Assembly (NCBI GenBank): GCA_019321725.1
Contig: CM033113.1
Location: forward strand, 8,990,001-9,054,000
Direction of reading: 5' to 3'
Length of the DNA stretch: 64,000 nt
Origin: Paulownia fortunei
Taxonomy: Eukaryota; Streptophyta; Magnoliopsida; Lamiales; Paulowniaceae
Part shown: in pieces, positions 1 through 12,041 of the stretch
Position numbering within the stretch: position 1 is the stretch's first letter
Layout of the letters: each line of letters starts with the position of its first letter
Program-made: the position numbers and the translations under genes
Notes under the pieces: model-generated
Seen by the model: the letters and a program-made list of their open reading frames with translations, nothing else
Databases searched by the model: none
Told to the model about the DNA's origin: nothing

Positions 1-1486
1 TCGACTTATAATCTATGTCCTACATTCAATCAGGAGATTAACTATCGAAAGGACCGTACGTATATGGTACTCGCTATTTCACCGAAAACTAGTTTGTCAT
101 GATTACTTGGTAGGTGTTTTCATGGATAGTGAGGTTCTTGAAATTAAGGAGTTAATTCCAAACATATTAATTAATTAGAATAATTATTATTCATAAGTTG
201 CAAATATTACAAGTCCACTACTAGCTTAGTAGTGAACCTAAGAGGGTCACACATTTTATAGAAAGTAATATTTCTAATTTTGGAATTTATCTAATGGTTG
301 GAAATTAATTAATTAATATTGATTGAATAATTAATTAAGGGTTCTATTTAATTTAATTGTTAAATTAAATTATTCAATTAAGTAATTGGACCTAATTTGA
401 TTAAGAAGCCCAATTGAAGTAAATTATAATTAATCAATTGGATTGATTAATTTGAAATTAAATTAATTGGATTGATTTGTGAATTTTTAAATCGAAGCCC
501 AAAAATTAAAGTGAATCACTTAAAAAGCTCAATAGAATATGAAGAGATTAAATATGACTTATTTAATTAACATATTTATAATTAAATAAATAAAGTGACC
601 AATTTTTATAGAATAAAAATCAACTACTAGGATATATATATATATATTAGGTATATATTTGATATATATCCATCTTGATATTATTTGAAGAGTTCAAATT
701 AATATCAAGAATATATGTAGACAATTTTGATGACTAATGTAGTCTCAAACAAGTTCACATATATTGGAGAGAAAGAAATAGAAGAATTATTGGAATATTT
801 TGAATCATTCCAAGATCAAACTTTGAAATAGTTCAAAATTGACAAACTCTCCAAGAGTTGGAGTAGGAGCAAATTTTCAACCCCTATTTAAAGGGAGAGG
901 GTTGAAAATTATATGTAATTTTTTGGTAAAAATTATATTGTTAAGTCTTCTATTTTTCTCTCCAAGGAAAGAAAAGAAAAAAATAAAAAAAGAAAAGTGT
1001 TTTCTTGAAATCTTGATTTTCTTGTTCTCTAAAGAAAACTATTTTTTATATTCTCTTTATATCCAAATTTCAAGAACTTAAAAAATCAATTTTTATTGTT
1101 ATTGAAAGTTTGTTCTTAATCCATCAATTGGATCAAAAGGCAAAGTTTACTCTAGGTATTTAGTTAACAATTAAAAGGATACTAGCGAATCATTTTAATT
1201 GGTGTTACATTTTCATATTGTGGACCTAATAGAGAGGGGATACTTGGATCCCTATGAGTTTTGAGAATTTCGATAAGTAATTGATTATTTCATTCCCTAC
1301 AATAATCGGACTGCACGAAAGGTATAATTCAAATTAATATATTTGTTTTAATATATATTTACTTGAATAAACATGATTGTTAGAATTACTTTTCAATCGA
1401 GAGGATAAATTTATTTGATAAATTTATGTTTGATAAAAAAGTTAATTTTCCGTTGCGCATGCCCCTGCAATTATAGCGAATGCAAT
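1..1486 (+). repeat. 5' LTR of the copia element, cut by the window edge
   Basis: This aligns through its length with 55195-56685, where the full LTR of about 1.69 kb is bounded by TGTTGGG and CCCAACA. Here the first 200 bp or so lie outside the window and the right end is altered (GCAATA before the primer binding site). The small open frame at 839-1081 lies inside the LTR and is not a gene. A TATATATATATATA run lies near 636-650. Divergence from the other copy is substantial, so the insertion is old. Confidence 0.8.
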
Positions 1487-1488
1487 AG

Positions 1489-1502
1489 TGGTATTAGAGC
1501 CA
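1489..1502 (+). promoter_or_regulatory. Primer binding site of the copia element
   Basis: The sequence TGGTATTAGAGCCA is one base away from the usual plant copia site TGGTATCAGAGCCA, complementary to the 3' end of initiator Met-tRNA. It follows the LTR directly. The matching site in the second copy is TGGTATCAAAGCCA at 56687. Confidence 0.85.
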
Positions 1503-2622
1503 TGGTTTCACTTATTCAATGAATTTTGAATTTATGTATGCATGTTTTTAAATTATTTAAATTCAGGTAAAATTTAATTTTGCAAGTTTTAAGCAATTAA
1601 TGATTGAGAATTATTTTAATTACTTATTAAAATATTAAAATCAGAAAAGGGACGCGAAGAAATGGCTGCGCGCGAGTCTGGTGTGGGACACCTAACGACT
1701 GTGCGCAGTGGTGTGCGCTGGGTGCACAGCGCGTGTGACGGGCAGCCTTCGTGCTGATCGTCGCACTATTTTTTAGATCTGTTTTATTTTGATTTTTTTG
1801 GAAATTTTAAAATTAAATATTAATTTTAATAATTTTTGAAAATTTATTTTGCAAGCAATTAAAAATTATTCTAAGTCAAAAATTGCATTAAACAACTTGG
1901 TAAATTTACATATTTAAATAATTACATGTGATGTTAATTATAAGTATGTGTGGGATGATCATGAGTCATTGGACCAATGTGATTAATTTTGTATAATATT
2001 TTTGGATTTTAAAATGGGGCCTGCAAGCCTCTTATTCCATCTATGTAAGTTATTCATTTTTCTGCAAAGAGAGTAGAATATGTGGTGAGGTTTTTCTGTT
2101 TCTTTGGAAGATAAAGAAGAATCAAGAAGCAGGTTTCAATGAAGGCCCATATTTGTATGAGATACAATTATATAATAGAATAGGTTCTATTTCATTTTAT
2201 TACCCATAGACTGACCTTAAATTCATTTTTGGCTCAAATGGACCACATATGACTGGTTCATGATCATCCATTTATTTAAAGTATGTATTAGATGTATGCT
2301 TAGGATTTTATTTAATGTTTTTATGCTTGCGCAATGATTTTATGATGTCATGCATTAAATAATCAATCTAATTTAAATTATTATGAGATCTTAGATAAAA
2401 TTAAACCCCACTTAATTTAAAAAAATTAAGTAAAAGATTTTTTTAGAAAATTCAATTTAAAAAAAATGAAAAAGTTAGATAGCACCTATCGTTTTATACC
2501 TACCATCATAGGTAGAGACATGACGACCACTACCGTACTTCATCACTGGCCATGAGTTGTGGGGTGGTCTTGTGTTGGAAAGTTGTGATCTCTACCAAGC
2601 ATTGAGATGCTCGTGGGATGAA

Positions 2623-4134
2623 ATTACGAATTTTAGTGAACGCAAGTGCACGTTATCGTTAACAAATAATAATGATGAATAGAGTATCGTTCCCACGATA
2701 ACTATTGAATTATTAAGTAGCAAAATTATATTAACTCTAATTTTATTTAAATAAATGCAAGAATGTGTTGATGATTACAAACTAAATTTCACTAAACTAA
2801 ATTAATAATAAAAAGTAATTAAAGATGAAATTCAGTTACTAAAAAGGCTAGGGTTATGATTTCACCATAATTAATCCGAATTGAATAATTTATCTCATTA
2901 ATCTCAATATAATTTCTATGTGATAGTCGAGAATCCTTAAATTATCCACTAGTCTCTCCCAAGGTCTAATAAAAGTATCATCAATTGCTAACCCACTATA
3001 TTCCTATGTGAATTACAACAATCAATAATTTATTAGATTATGTGGAGTCTCAAACAAGACTACACAAACCATGCAAGTATATTCCTATCTTTTATACAAT
3101 TTATGATTTTCTACACATAGAACTAGACACATATATCACCCTCGGGTCAATATAATTATCAAATCATTCAATTAGTGGCCAAGTAATTGAAAGCATTAAA
3201 AACCATGTAGAAAACTCAACTTGAAAATTAAATCAAGAATTGAATTGATACAAATATTCAAAACATCATAATTAGATTACATCACAACCCTAGAAAAATA
3301 TATTAGTTCATGATGATAAAAATGAATAATAAATTAACAATATCCATGAACATAATTAATAAGAGAAAAGGAAAAATGAAATAAAACTTGGAAGTAGGAT
3401 GAGTTTCTTCCCCTTGTAGATGTCTTTTTCTCAACTCTTGGAATAAATATCTCATTTTCTACTCTTCTTCCTTCTTCTTTCTTGGCTTCTTTTCTCTTCT
3501 TTCCTTTTTTCTCTCTCTCAAAATCTGAAATAGAGGCTCTTGGAATCTTAAAAATCAGATGGAGATGCCCTAAAGAGGGAGAAATGATAATTTTACCCTT
3601 AGTGGTCCGCTCGACAGCGCCTAGGCCTCTTTCAACCAATTTTCACCATTTTCAAGGCTAAACTTGATTTTTGTGTCTTCATATGAATTGGATCAATATG
3701 TCTTAGATTTCTATATCTTCATGAAGCAGCTCAATATGACATCTGTGGAGGGAGTTATTCCTAAAATACCAAGATGTGTGATACCAGAAATTTTTAGTCA
3801 AGTATTTTCTCATTAAAATAGAATGAACTGGATTTCATGGTAAACATAAAAATTATATATCTATCTCTTAGTTTTCCAATGGTTCAAGAAATAAGTCAAA
3901 ATAATATTTGAGAAAAAAGTTATAATTGAAATACGAACACTGCTTTCAATAGCACCACAAAGCAGATTATTCTAAATTTTAACCAAGTTTTATGTTTCTT
4001 TCCATTTTTTTCTCATTTTTCTATTACCTACAATATTTCAAACTAAATGCATAAAAAGTAACATAAATACTCAAAAACTAATCAATAAATTAAGCAAATG
4101 GTATTCAATTAATGGATATAAAATCCACTCATTA
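2623..4134 (-). repeat. Solo LTR of a non-coding LTR family (copy A)
   Basis: About 1.5 kb homologous to 12332-14015 and to the LTR at 32872-34151. Shared landmarks on the plus strand are AACGCAAGTGCACG at the left end, a long CT/TTC-rich tract with the phrase AGATGCCCTAAAGAGG in the middle, and a right end ending in CTCAT(C/T)A. Read on the minus strand it starts TGATGAGTG-like and ends near GCGTTCA, as an LTR should. Copia leader sequence lies on both sides, so it inserted into that element and then lost its internal part by LTR-LTR recombination. The minus-strand open frame at 3334-3639 is simple sequence and not a gene. Confidence 0.7.
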
Positions 4135-4589
4135 GGAATCATCATTATGTTGGTCATGAGTCCTAGAACATCTCAATGCTCTATCTATACGAACATTTGA
4201 TGGGTATTGTTTGACACTTAGTACCATATGAGTTCATAAAATTGGAGTAAATGGAAAGATGTGAGGTAAAACAAACTTGAGAGTTGTATAATGATACAAT
4301 CATCAAAGAGTTGACTACCGACAGAAATATTTTATGGGCTCATAATTTTGGGGTGTGAAATATTTTTATTGGACCTCAAGCTCATTAAAAAATTCGATTT
4401 CTCAAAATTCCACTAGGGGTGATGAAATTCGAAAAAAATAGTGGGTGACACATAGTATTAAAGACCTTACATTAAATGAATATGTTTTTCCCATAGTTTA
4501 TTCATTTTCTATTTCGTGCATGTTTTGTACATTTTTCTACAAAATAAATAATTGGACCTAACTTTGTCAATTGGCTAAGAAATTTAAGA

Positions 4590-7563
4590 TAGTTATTCAA
4601 CTTGAGAAGATGGCGTATGTGCTTGATGTTGTGCCCTTTTCGATTCCAGCGGAGGATATTACTTCAAATGCTAATGCAGATTACCTACATCATATTGATG
4701 ATAATTTGCAGGCTTGATGCTATATGTTGGCATCGATATCAAATGAACTACAGTGGCAGAATGAAGATCAAGATGTTGCTTATGGGATCCTCCTTCACCT
4801 ACAAGAGTTTAATGGTGAATGAACTCGGTAGATGAGATATCAGATCTCAAAAGAGGTTTTTAGATGTCATATGACCGAGGTCTCTTCATTCCATAACCAT
4901 GCATTGAAGATGATGGCCCTCATTGAAAGATCGGCATCCCTTGGAGTCATTATGGAGAACGAACTCTATACGGACCTTCTACTGCAATCTCTGTCTCCCT
5001 CATTTGACACTTTTGTTGTCAACTTTAATATGCACTACCTAAAAACTAATCTCATTGAGCTTGTGAACATGTTAAAGATGGTTGAATCCACCATAAAAAA
5101 GGATAATTCGATTTTGCTTATTAGATCATGTTCTGGATCAAAGACTAAAATGCCCAACCAAAAAAAAAGAGAAAAGAAAAGGGTTCTTCTAAGCCCAACA
5201 AGATGAAGGCTAAGGGCAGTGTCAGGAAGGTTTCTTCTCAAGCCAATGGCAAGTGTCAATACTGCTGCAAACCAGGTCATTGGAAGAGGAATTACAAGGA
5301 CTATCCTACAAGCCTGAAGAGTTCAGGTATATATTTTGTTGAAGTTAACTTGTCTATTAACAATACTTATTGTGTATTATATACCGGTTGTGGCCCACAT
5401 ATCTGTAATAATTTACAGATAATGACAAGAAGTAGGAAGTTGGATGGAGGAGAGACAGTCTTTAGGATGAGAAATAGAGCAAGAGTTATTACATTAGCTA
5501 TAGACAAGGTTAATCTAGCTTTTGAGAATAATTCTATAATAGTTATAATTCTAGATATTATTAAGAACATTATCTCTATTCCAGTTTTGGATAAAGAAGG
5601 TTTTAGATTTATCATTGAGAATGAAAATTATTCCATTTTCAAATATTCTGATTTTATCTATTTGGTTTCTTTGACGAATTGTTTATATACTGTTATTCCC
5701 CATAACCCCATTTTCACAATTCAACAAAATAAAAGAAAATTAGATAATTATAGTTCCATGAGAATATAGTACGCAAGATTATGGCATATTTTTGAAAAAA
5801 TGATTAACAAGTTAGCACAATTGCTTGATCTAAAGAACAAGCAAGAACTGTCGATATGTGAATCCTACCTAAAAGGAAATATGACCAAATCTCAATTTGT
5901 TAGACAATTGGAGCGAGTCAAACATCTATTGGATTTGATCCATACAGATATATGTTGGCCACTAAGTGTTAGTGCCTGCAGGAACTATAACCATTTATTA
6001 ACATTTACCAATGACTTCTCTAGGTATGGTTATGTGTACTTTTTAAGGTACAAGTCTGAAGTATTTGAAAAGTTTAAAGAATTTAGAACCGAAGTAGAGA
6101 AACAAACTGGCTTAGTTATAAAAATTCTTCAATTTGATCGAGGAGAAGAATACTTATGCACAGATTTTTTGGATTATGTAAGAGAGAATGAAATTCCCTC
6201 ATAATGGGTTCATCCTGCTACTCCACAACTCAATGGAGTTGTAGAATGCATAAATCGAATCTTGTTGGACATGGTTTGATCCATGATGAGTTTCACTATA
6301 TTGCCTCTTTTATTCTGAAGCTATGCCTTGGAAACAGAGGCATACCTATTAAATAAGGTGCCATCTAAAATCATGCCCAAAACACCATATGAGATATGGT
6401 GTGAAAAGACATCTTCCTATAAATACCTTAGGGTATGGAAGTGTGCTGCTTATGTGAAGCAGCTAGTGGGAAATAAGTTGGATATGAGATCCAACTTATG
6501 CAAGTTTGTGGGATATTCAAAAGAGTCTATTAAATATTATTTCTATGATGCCTTGGAACAAAATGTGTTTATTTCAAGGAATGACACCTTTCTTGAAAAA
6601 GAATTCTTTCAGAGAGTAGTGGCAAAGTCATGGAACTTGAAGAAATTCAAGAACTACAGAATGTCCCAACTGTCGCAGTAGATAATACACCAACTGATGC
6701 TGGGCCCTTTGAGGCACAACCTTTTCGAAAATCCGAAAGGATCTCAAAGGTACCTAAGAGGTACAACTTGTTGTTAGAAAATAAAGAAGAAAGACTCCCT
6801 TTAGATAATAATCCAAGAAGCTATAGATAGGCGATGTCTGACATCGACTCGAAGAAGTGGCAAGAAGTTATGCAATCCGAGATGAAATCCATATACTCCA
6901 ACAAGGTATGGACCTTGGTGGACCCACCACAGGGAATTGTTCCCATCGACTGCAAATGGGTCTACAAACAGAAGTTTGGAGTAGATGGAGATGTAGCGAC
7001 CTACAAAAAATGTTTAGTTACAAAAGGTTATACTCAGAAGCAAGCAATTGATTATGAGGAAACCTTTTCACCAGTAGCGATACTTAAATCCATTCGGATA
7101 TTGTTGGTCATGTCTGCATATTATGACTACGATATGGCAAATGGATATGAAAACATTAAGGAAGAGATCTGTATGAAGCAACTAAAAGGCTTCATATCTA
7201 GTGGGAGTAGGCAAAAATTTGCAAGCTATCCATTTATGGACTCAATCAAGTTTTGAGGAGTTGGAACATCTGGTTTGATGAAACAATCAAAACGTTTGGT
7301 TTTTATAAGAACCTGGATGAACCATGTGTCTACAAGAAAGTTAGTGGGAGAACCGTTACATTTGTTGTGCTCTACGTTGATGACATTCTATTCAATGGGA
7401 ATGATGTAGGGATGTTGCAGTCAACGAGAACTTGGTTATCTAATCAATTTTCCATGAAAGATTTGGGAGATGCATCTTTTATCCCAGGGATAAAGATTTA
7501 TAAAGATAGATCCACTAGGATGATCGAATTATCTCAGTCTATGTACATAGACAAAGTGCTAGT
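4590..7563 (+). pseudogene. Copia gag-protease-integrase-RT remnant
   Basis: A gag domain reads in pieces from 4590 to about 5160. A CCHC zinc knuckle at 5252-5295 has lost its last cysteine (CQYC then GHWKRNY). The protease active site near 5382 reads YTGCG where copia proteases have DTGCG. The integrase core is seen at 5800-6320, with HTDICWPL, FTNDFSRYGYVYF and the ATPQLNGVVE block. Reverse transcriptase runs from 6834 (WQEVMQSEM, then KWVYKQKFGVDG) to the intact YVDD box near 7375. In-frame stops lie near 4716, 5767, 6202, 6278 and 7254, and there are frame changes. It cannot encode active enzymes. Confidence 0.88.
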
Positions 7564-7565
7564 AT

Positions 7566-9300
7566 AGACTTGAGAGGATTGACATTGGAAGTTGTGAAAT
7601 ACTTGAAAGATAATTATTGTGAGTGAATTATGAGATTATTTTTATGGGATGTTGAAATTCATTAGAGGATAAATTCGTTAATTTTTATATACTCGCAATT
7701 GTTATTTTTATATAGTGAATCACTCCTCGCGTTTGTGAAGGTAGGTTTGATATTAGTCGAGCCACGTAAATAATTGTGTCACTTTTATTTTCTTCGTGCA
7801 TCTATTATTTGTCATCCAATTAAAAGAATGTACAATTTAATCCGAGTGTCAACCTAACAAATTATATACAATTTGAACCGCTAAAGTATTGTCCCTACAT
7901 CAAATCCCCTTGATCATTTAAAACATTCAATTTAACCCTGCTGTTATTTGCCCTTTTACCATTTATTTATAAGCAAATACAATGTCATTTATCCTTTATT
8001 TACCCAATATATAAAACTACAGAAATATTCTTCATGTACTATGGAGTACTATGAATTTCAGTTGCATGCTTCTCGTTAATAATAAGAATATGAAAGAAAA
8101 AGTACTAAGGTATTGGGCAAAGAGAAGTTGAATCATAGATAGTTAAATATGAGACGGAAATAATTTACATTAATACGTATGAAGTATATTATAAATTTTA
8201 TTTTAAAGTTACTGTAAAAAATTCTGTCCAAAAATAATAAAATGAATAACATTTGAATTTGTAGATGTATGTGTAACATATAAGTTTCAAAGAATTATTA
8301 GAGAGCAACAATACAACTATTTTGATATTGTTGTTATATGTATTGTGCTACTTATTTGTAAATTATTAAAAGAATATTTTAGATGTATCGATATGTTAGT
8401 TGATATATAAGTATGACACAACTTAGAAATAAATATTTATCAATAATTAATATCTAAAATTACTAAGATTTTTAACTTTTTATATTCGACTAATATTTAT
8501 CAATAATTTTGACATGATTTCTAAATCTTAGATAGATATTATAAATATTTATTAAAAAGAGTGTGGTTCATCAATTATACGGAACTACTAGAGCCAGAAT
8601 AACTGGCCTATGATGTTGCACTTCAAAGGTTTGACATCTTCCCCAGCACATCTTCCCCAGCGGGGATATGGAACTAGAAATAATTCTACTAAAAAATTAA
8701 ACTGTTCTGTTTTTTTTTTTCAGTGATTTCAATTTCCTCTTCAATTCTTGTTTGTTTTCAACGTGAGGATTGGTACTTGAGAAGGCTCAGTAACTGAGAA
8801 GTGGGGGACTTCGCTTACACTTTTCAAGATTGGATGAAAGGTGTTAGATGCTATTGGAGTGGAAGTTAGCTCACAATCCATGATACGATTTGTGTTTAAG
8901 TTTGATTGCATAAACTAACTTGATGCACAATGAGATGTTTTTAGTATGTCTGGAATGATTTTACTTTTAGTGGTAGGGTTTGGAATGGTATTTGATATGT
9001 TGGACAAGAACTCACATTAACTAGGATTGAAGACTTTATATAATATTGTAGGGATTTGGTGAATGAATCATGTATGCCCAAGCCAAGCCAGATGTAGGTT
9101 GGGAGGACACACATGAGATTTATTCCAAATTTTGATTGCATTGTTACCATATTATGGTAATCTTGTTTGTATAAGATGTTCCTGAATGTTTAGAGATTGA
9201 TATCTTGGTGTCAGATTTTACCCTATCATTATTTAATTATGGTTATCATATTTGCTTTGACAAAATTACAGATTTAATTTAAAAATATGGATCATACATA
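7566..9300. repeat. Segment Y1, local duplication of 12042-15455
   Basis: About 1.7 kb aligns with 12042-12331 plus 14021-15455, the difference being the solo LTR inserted in the second copy. The first 250 bp carry a motif resembling the tail of copia LTRs (GAGCCACGTAAATAATTGTGTCAC). The rest, including a TGAGAAGGCTCAGT(A/C)ACTGAGAAG palindrome-like phrase near 8780, is unrecognised. Similar minus-strand open frames in both copies (8941-9150 and 15051-15284) are not conserved in frame and I do not call them genes. Confidence 0.7.
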
Positions 9301-10799
9301 CAGTGGTTGTGCACTCGTTGTTAATGAGTGTAAATTGGAATACAAATAGAAAAATAAAATTAAAAAATGGCACAATAATTTTATTTTACAATAAAAATGA
9401 GAAAATATTTATTGAAATATTATTGTTTCATTGACAAAATTACATAATCTAAAAACATAGTCATATGTACATATATAATTTAATCGTACATTTACCCTAA
9501 ATTATTTATAAGTACTTATATGTTATGTTACTTTGCAATGAGAATAAAAGAAAAAAAATCACAATTGAAAATTTCTATTTTTGAACTTTATATTGACTAT
9601 AATTTAAATAAAATAATTGAGTATGTACTTATTTACATTATGTGACGTACATGGAAAATTTATATAATGTATCTTAATTGTATATGTGATTGTATATTTA
9701 TTGTTTATGAATGTATATTGAATTACAAAAAGAAAATTAAAATTACTAAATCGCACAATAATATTGTTTTTACATTAAGAAAACCCTAAAAAATATTTGT
9801 TAAAATATCAATGTACGCACTTATGTAAGTACATAGATACACGAGGCGTAGGAATGCATATGTACATGAATAAATTTTTATATAGTTATATACATATATA
9901 CAAGTGCAAATCACATTTGTGCATGTAGTTGTATACATGTTACACATAGAAAGTATATTGGAATACAAAAAGAAAAAAAATAAAAGAATAATATAATATT
10001 ATTTTTAAGATTAAGAATAAAGTAAAATAACAAAAAAAATTCCTAAAATGATCTACATTCAAACACCATCCCAGAAATTTTTCCCATAAAATTTTTATCT
10101 AAACACCATTTCAGAAAAAATATTTTTTGATGAGTAAGCGTATGTACAGAATATGTACAATATGTATATTAATCGAGTTAAACTCAAGTTTAATATACAT
10201 ATAATTCATATTTCATATATACTATTACATACATGAATATACTTCAAGTTTAACTTGATTAATACACATATTATTAATATTATTAATATACATATTATAC
10301 ATATTAATCGCAAAGTGCATGGTCTTTCTACAAGACTAATCAAGTACATATGCTTAACTTGAATTGAATTATTATCCTTATAAATAAACATATGTATATA
10401 AATGATACATTACAAAATAGAAAAATGTATATATGGATATACAAAAATATAACATATACACAGAGCTAATTATAAATGAATAATTTTATATGTACTTACA
10501 TATATAGCACAATTATTTTATTCTGTGTAGCAATATAATTTATTCATATATTTGTGTGCAAGTTCTACAAATTTATATCTATATAAATATCATATTTATG
10601 TAGTTATATGTTACATACTTAAACAATCAAATTTTTGTATTTACTTAGTTTTACATGTATTGGAATACAAGAAAAAATTGTTATTACTTTGGGCATAATA
10701 ATAGTTTTACATTAAGAAAATGACTTTATTATATTTTAAAAAATATTAGTGAACATATTTGCAAGAGGTATTGCAACATTGACAACAAAAGATTTAACT
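9301..10799. repeat. AT-rich region with irregular diverged repeat blocks
   Basis: A block that reads roughly TTGGAATACAAAAAGAAAA, followed by GCACAATAATATTG and TTTTACATTAAGAAAA, recurs near 9340, 9715, 9958 and 10658. Between the blocks lie stretches dense in TACATATGTACA-type words. The spacing (375, 243 and 700 bp) is uneven, as expected of an old tandem array broken by indels. No coding potential is seen; short open frames here are chance. Confidence 0.5.
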
Positions 10800-12041
10800 T
10801 GGTAATTATTTAATTAATTATATTTAATTTGTGTAGATTTTTTTATTTGAAAGATATTCGAGATACTTGTCATAGCTATTCTGCAAAATCAGATTGAAGA
10901 AATACGTACTTAAATAGAAGATACGTCAAATTTGATTTGATAAGAAAAGATAAGATATGATGAATTTTCAATACAAGACAACAAATCAAGGTAAAGATAA
11001 ATTCAACATATGCATCTATCTACACCCATATGAGATGGAATTCTTGTTGGATTTTTAAGATAAGACAACAAATCAATATAAAGCTATCTACACTTGATAT
11101 GAGACAGGATTCTTGCTAAAATGAACAAGGTGTATAAAGCTAAGTTTCTAGCTTGAAAAAATTGTAGATGAACACTATTGTGCCACAGGTGATACAAGAT
11201 TGTGGATGAACAGTATGGTATCACAAGTGATTCAAAATTGAGACGAGTCAACTCACATACATTTTTCGAAAAAAGAAGGTAAAGGTATTTGGGAGAAGAC
11301 TACATCAGTCATTTAAAGGAGTTCAAAATTGAAGAAAGTTCAACAATGTTGATTAAGTCTCGGGGATTTTACAAGAATATCTAATTGATGGAATACAAAG
11401 AATTTCATCAACTTGAGATAGAGTTTTTAAATTACTTTAAGTCCATATATTGTATTCTATATTTTGACACTAATTAGTGAATTGTTCTCTCTGGGTGTAG
11501 TCTCGTGCATGTAGGATATTCGTAACTGAATCACGTTAAAAATTTATGTGTCAGTATTACTTTTTCCGCTGCATGTTTCAACTTAGTGTTACAACATTCG
11601 GAACAGCTTTGGTTGTATGGGAATTATGATGGCCACGTTGGTGTTGTGTGCATGGTGATGAGCTGTAGTTTTTTCTTAAGTGTGAAGGTTAGAATTTGCA
11701 TGGGCATACAAGGGGCCATGTTACACCTAAGTTAAATGTTGAGAACCATAACATTTTGTTGCTTTGTTTTAATGGAATATAATGAAGGCACATCATAATT
11801 AGAGCATGTATAATGGATTAAGCATCAATTTTATTTTGGAGAAGGCTAGCAAGGTGTCTTAAAGATGCATGTATGCGTAGACTAAATTAAGCCACATCAT
11901 CATCAACAAAGTAAGCCTTGAAATTAATATATTTTCACCGACTTGAAGCTTCTTTATCTATATACACATCATATTCTCTTCATTTTGGTGGTGTAGTCGA
12001 AGAATTAAATACAACACAATTTTGGGAGAATAAAATAGTTA
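10800..12041. other. Gene-free stretch with LTR-tail-like sequence
   Basis: Two short tandem duplications are visible: a unit of about 38 bp at 11162-11237 and a looser unit of about 85 bp at 10970-11120. Near 11490-11596 the text resembles the end of a copia LTR (GTGCATGTAGGATATTCGTA, then TTTTTCCGCTGCATG, ending TGTTACAACA), but no primer binding site follows, so this may be a solo LTR whose start I cannot place. Nothing else is recognised. Confidence 0.4.

Larger units (their letters stand above)
1..7565 (+). mobile_element. Degenerate Ty1/copia LTR retrotransposon, right end truncated
   Basis: From left to right it holds most of a 5' LTR, a primer binding site matching initiator Met-tRNA, a long untranslated leader, and a decayed gag-protease-integrase-reverse transcriptase region. 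The domain order with integrase before reverse transcriptase is that of Ty1/copia. The element stops just after reverse transcriptase near 7563; RNase H and the 3' LTR are missing, and a different repeated segment starts at once. A solo LTR of an unrelated family sits inside the leader at 2623-4134. A second copy of this family's LTR and leader lies at 54996-57379 and shows that position 1 of the window is about 200 bp inside the LTR. Confidence 0.85.

Noticed and set aside
3334..3639. 101-codon minus-strand open frame
   Set aside because: It lies in the CT-rich tract of a solo LTR; the other copies of the same LTR do not keep the frame.
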